A stretch of 64,000 nt of DNA from Colwellia sp. 39_35_sub15_T18 (GTDB taxonomy: Bacteria > Pseudomonadota > Gammaproteobacteria > Enterobacterales > Alteromonadaceae), in NCBI GenBank assembly GCA_002162675.1, contig MAAE01000062.1:1-64000 (forward strand). Reading direction: 5' to 3'. Shown one piece after another: positions 55,534-64,000 of the stretch. The notes under the pieces are model-generated. The model saw nothing but the letters and a program-made list of their open reading frames with translations. It had not been told where the DNA came from and made no database searches. The first letter of the stretch is position 1, and each line of letters begins with the position of its first letter. Both the position numbers and the translations under genes were made by a program.

Positions 55534-57294
55534 TTATGACTCGAATTGAAAACGGTGTAGTTGTGCATAAGCACCTTTTTTATCGAGCAAGGATTGATGA
55601 TTACCTTGTTCAACAATTTTACCCTGCTCCATCACAATTATTTTATCGGCATTTTCTATGGTCGACAGTCGATGGGCAATAACAATAGAAGTTCTATTTT
55701 TCTGCAAGGCTTGTAAAGCATCTTGAATATGACGTTCAGACTCGGTATCTAAAGCGCTAGTTGCTTCATCTAAAATGAGAAAAGGTGCATCGCACAACAG
55801 TGCCCTAGCAATAGCCACTCGCTGTCGTTGCCCACCCGAAAGTAAAGCCCCATTTTCACCAATATTCGTGTCTAAACCTTGCGTCATTTGCTGGGCAAAT
55901 TCCATCACATGGGCGCTTTTAGCTGCCGCTATAATGTCTTCTCTGCTCGCCTTGGCATTACCGTAAGCAATATTGTTAGCGAGGGTATCGTTAAATAGCA
56001 CCACTTGCTGAGAAACATAAGCGAACTGATGACGTAAGTCTTTTAAAGGATAGTGCTCAATATTAACATCATCAATCAACACCTCACCTTGACTAGCATC
56101 ATAAAAACGAAGCAACAAGGCACTAGCCGTCGATTTACCACTACCTGAGCGCCCGACCAAGGCTAATGTTTCTCCCGGATTTAACTCGAATGAAATATTA
56201 TCAAGTGCCCACTTATGCTCTACGTTATTGGTGTGGTAATCATAAGCAAAATCAACATTTTTAAAGGCTATTTTCCCTTGCGCTTTCGTCAGCTGCTTAC
56301 GGCCAGCATCTTTTTCTTTGTCTTGATCTAATACAGAAAAAACACTTACACAAGCGGCCATGCCTTTTTGAAACTCACTATTAACATTAGTGAGCATTTT
56401 TAAGGGTCTTAACAGCATAGTCATATAGGTTATAACACTGATAAAACTGCCCGCTGAAATACTTTCACGCAAGCTGTCGGTATTGACGGCATAAAAAACA
56501 AAAGCTAAAGCAAAAGAAGCAATGATTTGAATAACAGGGACGCTGCTGGCTTTGGTAGCCACCAACTTCATGCGTTGCTGACGGTTATTTTTATTTATTT
56601 GCTCAAAACGGCTAAATTCTTTTTCTTGGCCACCAAAGGTCAGCACGACTTTATGGCCATTAAACGTTTGCTCTGCCGCGGTGGTCACTTCTCCCATCGC
56701 CCCTTGGATACTTTTGCTTACCTTACGAAAACGCTTAGAAACAATACTAACAATAATGGCAATGAGCGGTGTGATCAGCAAAAAAATCACCGACAACTGC
56801 CAACTGATATAAAACATCAAGCCAATTAAGCCCAAAATAAAGGCACTTTGTTGAACAATCACTAAGATAGATTTACTAACCGAATTTAACACTTGCTCGG
56901 TATCATAAGTCAGTTTAGAAATTAAGCTCCCCGTTGACTCTTTATCATGAAAGGCAACAGGCATAGTCATAATATGTTCAAATAAATGCTGTTTTAAATC
57001 GGTTACTACGTGGTTTCCCACCCAAGCGAGACAATAATTAGCGACAAAATGAAAAAGTCCACGAAAAATAAAGGCGACCACCACAAATAACGGCGCCCAT
57101 TTCATAAAGTCAGGATTAGCACCTTCTAAACCTTCATCAATTAACGGTTGCAGTTTTGATAAAAAATAAACATCAATCGCGGCATAGCCTAACATCCCTA
57201 TAAGAGCGGCAATAAAACCTAGTTTATAGGGTTTAGCATAGCTAAGTAGACGTTTAAAATTTTGCCACGTGGTGGCTGTTAACGGTTTTGCCAT
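55534..57294 (-). CDS. msbA: Lipid A flippase MsbA (ABC exporter)
   Basis: MsbA flips lipid A-core across the inner membrane. Six membrane helices fill residues 1-320, followed by the ATPase: Walker A LVGRSGSGKSTASALLLRFYD, the Q loop FAYVSQQVVLFNDTLANNIAYG, the signature LLSGGQRQRVAIARALL, Walker B PFLILDEATSALD and the H-loop IVIAHRLSTIE. The ATG at 57294 gives MAKPLTATTWQ and 586 residues, close to E. coli (582); a GTG at 57330 is in frame but less likely. Confidence 0.96.
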   Translation of the reverse strand: MAKPLTATTWQNFKRLLSYAKPYKLGFIAALIGMLGYAAIDVYFLSKLQPLIDEGLEGANPDFMKWAPLFVVVAFIFRGLFHFVANYCLAWVGNHVVTDLKQHLFEHIMTMPVAFHDKESTGSLISKLTYDTEQVLNSVSKSILVIVQQSAFILGLIGLMFYISWQLSVIFLLITPLIAIIVSIVSKRFRKVSKSIQGAMGEVTTAAEQTFNGHKVVLTFGGQEKEFSRFEQINKNNRQQRMKLVATKASSVPVIQIIASFALAFVFYAVNTDSLRESISAGSFISVITYMTMLLRPLKMLTNVNSEFQKGMAACVSVFSVLDQDKEKDAGRKQLTKAQGKIAFKNVDFAYDYHTNNVEHKWALDNISFELNPGETLALVGRSGSGKSTASALLLRFYDASQGEVLIDDVNIEHYPLKDLRHQFAYVSQQVVLFNDTLANNIAYGNAKASREDIIAAAKSAHVMEFAQQMTQGLDTNIGENGALLSGGQRQRVAIARALLCDAPFLILDEATSALDTESERHIQDALQALQKNRTSIVIAHRLSTIENADKIIVMEQGKIVEQGNHQSLLDKKGAYAQLHRFQFES

Positions 57295-57387
57295 GGGAGG
57301 AATTGTCTCACTGCATTTTGATATAATCACAATAGCTTGATTTTAACGTTATTCCTTTTCAACAACCAACTTTTTCTATTCACTAAG

Positions 57388-59796
57388 TTAATTTGCAAAC
57401 CAAAATGGCCATAAATCATCATGATAAGTTTGTTTGACCATGCCTTTTTTAGAGAATTTAATAATCACTTGCCCTGATTCGGCACTATTGAACAAGGGCA
57501 CATTATGTTGTTGGTAACGCTTAACAACTTCAGCAACGGGCATGCCCCAGCGATTTAAAAAACCAGCACTGACAATGGCTATTTTGGGGTTTAATTGCGC
57601 GATAAATTCAGCACTTGATGAGGTTTTTGAGCCATGATGTGGCACCACTAAGATATCGGCTTGCAACTGTGGATATTTTCGTATTAGTTCAGCTTCTACT
57701 TTTTTAGAAATGTCGCCCGTAAGCAAGACCTTATGTTTACCATCAGTAATAAGCAGCACACAAGAGTCATCATTTTCTTTAGCGACTCTACTTTCAGGCC
57801 ATAACATCTCAAACGTCAGCCCTTGCCAATAAAAAGAACGGCCTTGTTGGCAAATACCACTGCTTTCATTGCTATTAGCATTATAAACTAATTCATTTAT
57901 GTCGATAGATTGTTGCAAAATAGCTAAACCACCAGCGTGATCATTATCACTATGACTAATAATGACTTTGTCTAAGCTTTTTATCCCGACGTGTTGAAGA
58001 TAAGGTAGCACAACCGCATCGATCATATTAAAGCCACTGGCATACGATGCGCCCGTATCATACAAAATGGCCTTACCCTGACTTTTAATCAATATAGACA
58101 ACCCTTGACCAACATCAAAGACAACAAGTTGCCAGTTTTTTGAATCATTAACTGACTTAGCGCTGGCTTGTCTATCTAATTGCCATGCCCCAAAAAGTAT
58201 GGCTAAACAACAAACCAACACAGTGATAATTCTATAATTGATCATAAATCGGGGCTGAAAAGACAACAGCCCGATACTAAGCACACCAACAATAACTAAT
58301 AATTGAACATCAGCGTTGGTAAGCTCAATTAACGCCCATGACTGAGCTGATAAATAGTGCAAGTAATGCCAAATAGCTTGCACAGACTCTAAACAAAGCC
58401 AAATACAGAACTGAGATAACGTTTCAGAGATTGGCATCAGTAACACTGACAATAAACATAATGGAATACTTAAAAAGCTCATCCAAGGCACAGCGATAAT
58501 ATTAGCGAATAAGGCCAGCACCGTTATTTGTTGGAAAAACAGCGCGCTAACTGGCAATAATAGTAAGGTTAAACTGAGTTGAATAACAATAAGCCCTTTG
58601 ATAAAGCGCCATGATTTTCGACCGGTTGAAATAAAGTTTTTAAATCGCCAAAGCGTAAGAAAAATAATAGTAACCGCATAAATAGATAACCAAAAACTTG
58701 CACTAAACAAACTAAAAGGTGTGGTGAGTGTTAACAAGAATAGGGTTATCAACAACCAACGTTTTACCGATATTTTTATTGTCAATAAACGCGTACACCA
58801 ATAAAGGCTTAACATCAGCAACGCACGAATAGTGGGTAAAGAAAAACCCGCTAAGTAGCCATAGCTCAGTGCCACCATCATGCTAAGCCCGATAGCAACA
58901 TAGCGAATATTCATTGTTTGAAATTGCTGACTTTTCAACAAAAAGTTTAATGGCAAGATACGAATCAGTAACATAATGAAGAAATAACTCCCCGTTGCCA
59001 CTAAGCCAATATGCAAACCAGAAATAGCAATAAGGTGCCCTGTTCCTGTGGCTTGTAACACTTGCCATAAGTCTTTAGTTAACTCACTACGAGAGCCAAA
59101 ACCTAGTGCCAGTAATAACGGCGCTAATTCATGATCAGGCAAGAGATTTTTATATTGACTAAAGAGTTGCTGCCGCACCGTACGTTGAGCAACTAATAGC
59201 TGATTATCCTTATGATTAATCACATAACCAGTACCGCTTATATTTTTACTGTTAAGCCAAGTTTGATAGCTAAAACTACCTACATTAGCCAAACCATGGG
59301 CGGGTTTGAATTTCACTTTCAACAGCGCCGTTTGTCCTTGTTGCAAAAACAATGAAGCATTATTCCAGCTTAAACGTAACAGTACCGGTGTTGTTAATTT
59401 CTGCTGATTAAAGTGAGTGACTCTGAAATTAAAACGTAAGCGTTTATCAGCTGACTTTGCTTTATCTGCTTTACCTGTATGAATATCAAGTGGTTTTTGA
59501 AGTGCATGCAAACTGCTCACTTGTCCTTGAAGCCAGTGCTTGTTAGCCGACAGTTCCTTCACATTTAGCTTGTTTTCGTGCCATAAAGATTGGAAATCAG
59601 CCGCAATAAATAACATCCAAATTGCGCCAAATAATAGCCCAGAACCTAAACGCAAAGGTTTACTTAAATTTAAAGAGCTGTGAAAAAAGCTGATAGAGAG
59701 TAAAAGAAGTAAAAATAGCAGAAAAAGATCTGGCACTATGGGCAAAAATAGTGACAATATAGCACCAATAAAAAAACTAGCTAGCCACCAATCCAT
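57388..59796 (-). CDS. comEC: ComEC/Rec2 DNA-uptake channel protein
   Basis: ComEC carries single-stranded DNA across the inner membrane in natural transformation. The 802-residue protein has an N-terminal DUF4131 region, the Competence domain with LGFGSRSELTKDLWQVLQATGTGHLIAISGLHIGLVATGSYF and many membrane helices (about 225-510). A C-terminal metallo-beta-lactamase domain follows (VFDVGQGLSILIKSQGKAILYDTG, IISHSDNDHAGGL, LLTGDISKKVEAEL, VPHHGSKTSSS). It lies 93 bases upstream of msbA, on the same strand. Confidence 0.94.
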   Translation of the reverse strand: MDWWLASFFIGAILSLFLPIVPDLFLLFLLLLLSISFFHSSLNLSKPLRLGSGLLFGAIWMLFIAADFQSLWHENKLNVKELSANKHWLQGQVSSLHALQKPLDIHTGKADKAKSADKRLRFNFRVTHFNQQKLTTPVLLRLSWNNASLFLQQGQTALLKVKFKPAHGLANVGSFSYQTWLNSKNISGTGYVINHKDNQLLVAQRTVRQQLFSQYKNLLPDHELAPLLLALGFGSRSELTKDLWQVLQATGTGHLIAISGLHIGLVATGSYFFIMLLIRILPLNFLLKSQQFQTMNIRYVAIGLSMMVALSYGYLAGFSLPTIRALLMLSLYWCTRLLTIKISVKRWLLITLFLLTLTTPFSLFSASFWLSIYAVTIIFLTLWRFKNFISTGRKSWRFIKGLIVIQLSLTLLLLPVSALFFQQITVLALFANIIAVPWMSFLSIPLCLLSVLLMPISETLSQFCIWLCLESVQAIWHYLHYLSAQSWALIELTNADVQLLVIVGVLSIGLLSFQPRFMINYRIITVLVCCLAILFGAWQLDRQASAKSVNDSKNWQLVVFDVGQGLSILIKSQGKAILYDTGASYASGFNMIDAVVLPYLQHVGIKSLDKVIISHSDNDHAGGLAILQQSIDINELVYNANSNESSGICQQGRSFYWQGLTFEMLWPESRVAKENDDSCVLLITDGKHKVLLTGDISKKVEAELIRKYPQLQADILVVPHHGSKTSSSAEFIAQLNPKIAIVSAGFLNRWGMPVAEVVKRYQQHNVPLFNSAESGQVIIKFSKKGMVKQTYHDDLWPFWFAN

Positions 59797-59872
59797 AGCG
59801 AATGAAATACTTCCTGCATTGTTTAAAGCGTGAGTTTGAAAAACATATCTAAAGTCGGATAATAGTAAGTAT

Positions 59873-60382
59873 ATGCCAAAAAAAATAATTAAGCGCTTAA
59901 TGCCAAACCCTCAAAGTATTAAAGATAATAAATACTTAAAAATTTTTGGTAACTTATTACACAACCCTCACTTGTGGCACATGAATCGCCACTCAGTTGC
60001 TAAGGCTTTTGCTGTTGGCTTATTTTTTGCTTTTATTCCGGTGCCATTTCAAATGATACTAGCGGCAGGCACTGCCATATTAGTACATTCAAACTTACCG
60101 CTTTCAATCGCCTTGGTATGGTTAACTAATCCACTTACCATGCCAGCTATTTTTTATTCTTGTTATGTGGTTGGTACTTGGGTCATTGGCGCTCCTAAGC
60201 AAGAATTTAACTTTGAAGCCAGCTGGCAGTGGATTGTCGATAGCGTATCAACCATAGGACCAGCATTTTTGTTAGGCTGCGGCGTTTTAGCGGTAGTTTT
60301 TTCGATTATCGGCTATTTTGGCATTCAAGGTTTATGGCGCTACAGCGTGACTAAAGCATGGCAGAAGCGCCAAAAGCGCTAG
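59873..60382 (+). CDS. DUF2062 membrane protein
   Basis: The 169-residue protein fits DUF2062: NPHLWHMNRHSVAKAFAVGLFFAFIPVPFQMILAAGTAILVHSNLPLSIALVWLTNPLTMPAIFYSCYVVGTW. Three or four membrane helices are visible (about residues 45-75, 80-115 and 130-155). Its role is not known. The ATG is followed by a basic stretch. It is divergent from comEC. Confidence 0.9.
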   Translation: MPKKIIKRLMPNPQSIKDNKYLKIFGNLLHNPHLWHMNRHSVAKAFAVGLFFAFIPVPFQMILAAGTAILVHSNLPLSIALVWLTNPLTMPAIFYSCYVVGTWVIGAPKQEFNFEASWQWIVDSVSTIGPAFLLGCGVLAVVFSIIGYFGIQGLWRYSVTKAWQKRQKR

Positions 60383-60407
60383 CGACTTAATTAAGTGTTT
60401 TTTTAGA

Positions 60408-60433
60408 GACTTGCGCGAATAAATTCCACCTAC
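60408..60433 (-). repeat. REP-like 26-bp element
   Basis: On the minus strand it reads GTAGGTGGAATTTATTCG and then CGCAAGTC. Head, core and length match the right arm of the REPIN at 62895-62920, with several differences. It lies between the DUF2062 gene and the ruvB stop. Confidence 0.5.
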
Positions 60434-60474
60434 GGATAATAGATGAGTAACGAAGGCGAACAATTAAAAAATCT

Positions 60475-61482
60475 TTAAACTTCTGGGCGAATAATAGAAA
60501 AGTGTTGGTAAGCTCTATCGGTGGCAATTCTTCCACGCGGTGTTCGTTGTAAAAAACCTTGTTGAATTAGAAACGGTTCAAGCACGTCTTCAATGGTTTC
60601 ACGTTCTTCACCAATGGCAGCCGCAACATTATCAAGGCCGACAGGGCCACCCATAAACTTATCAATAATGGCATGTAGTAATTTTCTATCCATAATATCA
60701 AAACCTTCCGTGTCTACTTCTAGCATATCAAGGGCTGCGGCAGCTGTCGCTAGATTCACCAAGCCATGGGTTTTAATATCGGCATAATCTCGCACACGGC
60801 GTAGTAATCTATTTGCTATGCGCGGTGTACCACGAGAGCGTTTAGCGACTTCAAACGCCCCTTGTTCATCAATGGTTAAATTCAAAAAATGCGCTGAGCG
60901 TTTAACTATTGTCGTTAAATCTTGCACATTATAAAACTCTAAACGTTGCACAATGCCGAATCGATCCCGTAGTGGCGACGTTAATGCGCCAGCGCGAGTG
61001 GTAGCACCAATTAAGGTAAAAGGCGGTAAATCTAATTTAATTGAACGAGCGGCAGGCCCTTCGCCAATCATAATATCGAGTTGATAATCTTCCATCGCCG
61101 GATAAAGCACTTCTTCAACTACAGGGCTTAAGCGATGAATTTCATCAATAAATAAAATATCATTCTCTTCTAAATTGGTCAGTAGCGCCGCTAAATCACC
61201 CGCTTTTTCTAAAACAGGTCCCGAAGTGGTGCGAATATTTACGCCCATTTCATTGGCGACAATGTTAGCAAGCGTGGTTTTACCTAAACCCGGCGGACCA
61301 AAAATAAGTAAGTGATCAAGTGGCTCGCCACGCTTTTTTGCCGCTGGAATAAAAATCTCCATTTGCGCTTTTACATGCGCCTGACCGGTATAATCCGCGA
61401 GCATTTTAGGACGAATAGCGCGATCAACACCTTCATCTTCAACAGTAGCGACGGGTTCAATTAAGCGATCTGCTTCTATCAT
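60475..61482 (-). CDS. ruvB: Holliday junction branch-migration motor RuvB
   Basis: RuvB is the AAA+ ATPase ring that drives branch migration. Motifs: [22 protein letters not shown], Walker [23 protein letters not shown], Walker [11 protein letters not shown], sensor 1 [10 protein letters not shown], and [20 protein letters not shown]. The C-terminal DNA-binding winged helix is [22 protein letters not shown]. Length 335 matches E. coli (336). It is 71 bases downstream of ruvA. Confidence 0.97.
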   Translation of the reverse strand: MIEADRLIEPVATVEDEGVDRAIRPKMLADYTGQAHVKAQMEIFIPAAKKRGEPLDHLLIFGPPGLGKTTLANIVANEMGVNIRTTSGPVLEKAGDLAALLTNLEENDILFIDEIHRLSPVVEEVLYPAMEDYQLDIMIGEGPAARSIKLDLPPFTLIGATTRAGALTSPLRDRFGIVQRLEFYNVQDLTTIVKRSAHFLNLTIDEQGAFEVAKRSRGTPRIANRLLRRVRDYADIKTHGLVNLATAAAALDMLEVDTEGFDIMDRKLLHAIIDKFMGGPVGLDNVAAAIGEERETIEDVLEPFLIQQGFLQRTPRGRIATDRAYQHFSIIRPEV

Positions 61483-61553
61483 TTTTATTCCTGAGTATTT
61501 TCACATAGTTGACAGGCTGAAACCTGATCTACAATTTACTTATTCTAGTCACT

Positions 61554-62192
61554 TTACAGCATTGATTTTAAGGAATAGCGAATTATGTCTTCGCTCGACA
61601 TACCTTCACTATAAACCTGTTTTACCGCTTTATCCGCTTGCGCCTGTTTGTAACCTAAGGAAATAAGTGCATTAATAGCATCACCTTTATTACTACGAAA
61701 AGGGTCATTAAGCCCATTTATAAAGGTTTGCTCTGTAGTTAACTGCACTGGCATAGCGTCAGTTGCTGGCGTTAATGTCGTCATTTGCCAATCTTTTAAA
61801 CGATCGCGCATTTCAATCAACAAACGCTCTGCGGTTTTTTTGCCAACGCCAGGGATTTTAACAATACCCGAAACATCATCATGGGCAACACAACTAACAA
61901 ACTGATCAGCAGACATAGCTGACAATACCGCTAACGCTAGTTTAGGACCAACACCATTGACTTTAATGAGTAAACGAAACAACTTCCGCTCGGTAGTATT
62001 AGCAAAGCCATACAACAATTGGGCGTCTTCACGCACAACAAAGTGAGTATAGATGACCGCTTGCTCATTAAGCTCTGGCAGCGCATAAATACTGGTCATT
62101 GGCATGGTAACTTCATAACCAACACCAGCACATTCAATAAGGATTTCAGGGGGGAATTTTTCGGCTAAAGTGCCAGATAAACGACCGATCAC
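61554..62192 (-). CDS. ruvA: Holliday junction DNA-binding protein RuvA
   Basis: RuvA tetramers hold the four-way junction and load RuvB. The OB-fold N-terminus [21 protein letters not shown], the helix-hairpin-helix pair [20 protein letters not shown] and [23 protein letters not shown], and the C-terminal RuvB-binding three-helix domain ([23 protein letters not shown]) are all present. Length 212 is near the 203 of E. coli. Confidence 0.97.
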   Translation of the reverse strand: MIGRLSGTLAEKFPPEILIECAGVGYEVTMPMTSIYALPELNEQAVIYTHFVVREDAQLLYGFANTTERKLFRLLIKVNGVGPKLALAVLSAMSADQFVSCVAHDDVSGIVKIPGVGKKTAERLLIEMRDRLKDWQMTTLTPATDAMPVQLTTEQTFINGLNDPFRSNKGDAINALISLGYKQAQADKAVKQVYSEGMSSEDIIRYSLKSML

Positions 62193-62301
62193 AGCGTAGA
62201 CCTAAAGAAAATAATCAAGATGACAAAATCATACCACTAGATATTTATACAGTAAAGAATAGTTTAGAATAACTCGCAACTGGCTACTCGAACCTAGAAA
62301 C

Positions 62302-62829
62302 TTATCTTAACCTGCCACGCACTGTTTTTCGGGCTTGGCCGCTAAGTTTTGCTAAACTTTCATGACTATGACCATGACACAGCGCCACCGCTAGGGCATC
62401 AGCAGCATCGGCTTGTGGTGTACCGGGTAATTTAAGAATAGTTTTAACCATGTGTTGAACTTGGGATTTATCCGCACCACCAGTACCAACCACAGCTTGC
62501 TTAATTTGCCGAGCAGAATATTCAGCAATCATTAAGTCATTATTCGTTGCCGCAACAATAGCCGCACCGCGTGCTTGACCAAGTTTAAGCGCCGAATCTG
62601 GATTTTTCGCCATAAATACTTGCTCAATAGCAAACATATCCGGCTTAAATTGTAGAATAATTTCAGAGACACCGGCAAAGATGGTTTGTAAACGCGAGCC
62701 AAGATCTTCACCTTGACTAAGCGCTTTGATACAACCACTACCAAGATAGGTAAAGCTGCGACCTTGTTTTTTAATAACCCCGTAACCAGTGAAGCGTGAA
62801 CCGGGGTCTATACCGAGAATAATACTCAT
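62302..62829 (-). CDS. ruvC: Holliday junction resolvase RuvC
   Basis: RuvC cuts Holliday junctions symmetrically. Catalytic acidic residues are D7 in [16 protein letters not shown], the Glu of [24 protein letters not shown] (about residue 68), and the two Asp of [17 protein letters not shown] (about 139-142). Length 175 is normal. The region between it and aspS is filled by a REPIN, whose left arm ends ten bases before the start codon. Confidence 0.97.
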   Translation of the reverse strand: MSIILGIDPGSRFTGYGVIKKQGRSFTYLGSGCIKALSQGEDLGSRLQTIFAGVSEIILQFKPDMFAIEQVFMAKNPDSALKLGQARGAAIVAATNNDLMIAEYSARQIKQAVVGTGGADKSQVQHMVKTILKLPGTPQADAADALAVALCHGHSHESLAKLSGQARKTVRGRLR

Positions 62830-62838
62830 ATTAAGATT

Positions 62839-62920
62839 GTAGGAACGGTTTTAACCGTGAGCTCTAATGTTTAAAAATTTTTTTTAAAATAAAAGAACTC
62901 GGGGATAAATTCCCTCCTAC
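62839..62920. repeat. REPIN: two REP-like 26-mers in inverted orientation
   Basis: The left arm on the plus strand (62839-62864) begins GTAGGAACGGTTTTAACCG and ends TGAGCTC. The right arm on the minus strand (62895-62920) begins GTAGGAGGGAATTTATCCC and ends CGAGTTC. Both are 26 bases, share the GTAGGA head, an internal palindrome and the GAGYTC tail, and face each other across 30 AT-rich bases. The right arm contains the aspS stop TAG. Confidence 0.72.
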
Positions 62921-64000
62921 AGCTTTTCTTCGCTAATGGTAGCTATACCTAACTCTGCTAATTGAGCAGGATTGGCATTACCGGGGGCATTAGTTAACGG
63001 ACAAGCTGCCGTGGTAGTTTTAGGGAATGCCATCACTTCACGAATTGAACTTGCACCTGTCATTAGCATTACTAGTCGGTCTAAACCAAAAGCAAGGCCT
63101 GCGTGTGGTGGCGCACCGTATTGTAATGCCTCAAGTAAAAAGCCAAATTTTTCTTGAGCTTCTTCATCATCAATACCTAAAATTCTAAAAGCTGCTGATT
63201 GCATATCTTGATTATGAATACGCACTGAACCACCACCTAATTCACAACCGTTTAAGACCATGTCATAAGCATCTGATAAAGCACCTAATGGATTGGCTTC
63301 AAGCTGCTCTGGAGTTAAATCCGTTGGCGCAGTAAACGGATGATGAAGCGCATGCATACGGCCATCAATTTCTTCAAACATGGGGAAGTCAACAACCCAC
63401 AAAGGTTTCCAGTCACCTTCAAGTAGGTCTAAATCTTCACCTAGTTTTAAGCGCAAAGCGCCTAACGATTCAGTGACTACCGTGTTGGTATCTGAGCCAA
63501 AGAAAATAATATCGCCCGACTTAGCGTTAACACGTTTTAACAATGCTGACACAACATCTTCAGACAAAAACTTTAAGATAGGTGATTGTAAGCCTTCCAT
63601 CCCCTTGTCGATATCATTCACTTTTAACCATGGCATGCCTTTAGCACCATAGATACCCACAAACTTAGTTAATTCATCAAGACCTTTACGTGAGTATGCT
63701 TTGGCACCGCCCGGTGCGCAAATTACCGCAACACGACCATTTTCATCATTGGCAGGGCCAGAGAATACTTTAAACTCTACTTCTTTTAATAAGTCGGCAA
63801 CATCTACCAATTCTAACGGATTACGTAAATCAGGTTTGTCTGAGCCAAAACGCGTCATGGCTTCAGAAAATGGCATACGCGGGAAGTCACCCAAATCAAC
63901 ATCTAACATTTCTTTGAATAATTCGCGGATCATGGTTTCAGTAACTTCCATGACTTGCTCACTAGACATAAATGACGTTTCAATATCTATTTGAGTAAAT
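62917..64000 (-). CDS. aspS: Aspartyl-tRNA synthetase, C-terminal part (5' end outside window)
   Basis: The frame is open to the right edge; the residues before the first in-window ATG read [19 protein letters not shown], which is class II motif 1-2 territory of bacterial AspRS. About 361 of roughly 590 residues are inside. [33 protein letters not shown] opens the GAD insertion domain, [12 protein letters not shown] and the motif 3 region [22 protein letters not shown] are complete. The enzyme charges tRNA-Asp. The stop codon TAG lies in the right REP arm. Confidence 0.96.
   Translation of the reverse strand, partial: FTQIDIETSFMSSEQVMEVTETMIRELFKEMLDVDLGDFPRMPFSEAMTRFGSDKPDLRNPLELVDVADLLKEVEFKVFSGPANDENGRVAVICAPGGAKAYSRKGLDELTKFVGIYGAKGMPWLKVNDIDKGMEGLQSPILKFLSEDVVSALLKRVNAKSGDIIFFGSDTNTVVTESLGALRLKLGEDLDLLEGDWKPLWVVDFPMFEEIDGRMHALHHPFTAPTDLTPEQLEANPLGALSDAYDMVLNGCELGGGSVRIHNQDMQSAAFRILGIDDEEAQEKFGFLLEALQYGAPPHAGLAFGLDRLVMLMTGASSIREVMAFPKTTTAACPLTNAPGNANPAQLAELGIATISEEKL

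Noticed and set aside
57294-57330. Upstream GTG as the start of msbA
   Set aside because: The added residues do not match the family and no ribosome-binding site is seen; the ATG at 57294 gives the normal length.
62532-62744. Minus-strand 70-codon frame inside ruvC
   Set aside because: It is an alternative frame of a well-conserved gene.

Overview
The window reads as a chromosomal segment of an AT-rich marine gammaproteobacterium of the Alteromonadales, most likely a Colwellia or Thalassotalea relative. This is inferred from gene order (ycgN-mltB-ycgL-rnd, yciO-rnm-trp, roxA-kdsB-ycaR-lpxK-msbA-comEC, ruvBAC-aspS), from the fused trpCF with separate trpG, and from base composition. No rRNA or tRNA gene was found.

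Left end (1-14.5 kb) is a defence island, almost all on the minus strand. The C-terminal end of an IS630-type transposase abuts a type I-F CRISPR array of 49 repeats and 48 spacers, all with an exact 60-bp period. The leader lies at the right end of the array. Upstream of the leader are two type II toxin-antitoxin pairs (Phd/YefM-ParE and VapBC), then a complete I-F cas operon (cas1, cas2-3, csy1, csy2, csy3, cas6f), then a WYL-domain regulator of the BrxR/CapW kind. The toxin-antitoxin pairs sit between cas6f and the array, an unusual place.

The middle (14.6-32.7 kb) is housekeeping: transhydrogenase pntAB, a DMT transporter, ycgN, mltB, ycgL, rnd, rluB, yciO, rnm, and the trp operon trpEGD(CF)BA. 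The trp leader holds two Trp-rich micro-ORFs missed by size-limited gene calling. The first ends in RWWWHNST and belongs to a textbook attenuator. The second, MNKTRTWFLWWLQPIYAG, lies beyond the attenuator and just before trpE, which may be a second tier of tryptophan control.

The next part (32.7-51.3 kb) holds an EAL-CBS-GGDEF protein, an unannotated CsrB-type sRNA on the minus strand (18 GGA motifs, own terminator, GacA/UvrY-type box upstream), a GNAT acetyltransferase, two DUF3192 paralogues at separate places, syd, queF, a molybdenum hydroxylase cluster (iorAB-xdhC-mocA) preceded by a MITE whose ends match the IS630 end at the left of the window, an M61 peptidase, a diguanylate cyclase, ppnN, xni and an NAD-type isocitrate dehydrogenase.

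The right end (51.3-64 kb) holds rsuA, roxA, kdsB, ycaR, lpxK, msbA, comEC, a DUF2062 gene, ruvB, ruvA, ruvC and a partial aspS. Palindromes of about 26 bp resembling REP elements occur at three places, one as an inverted pair (REPIN) filling the ruvC-aspS gap.
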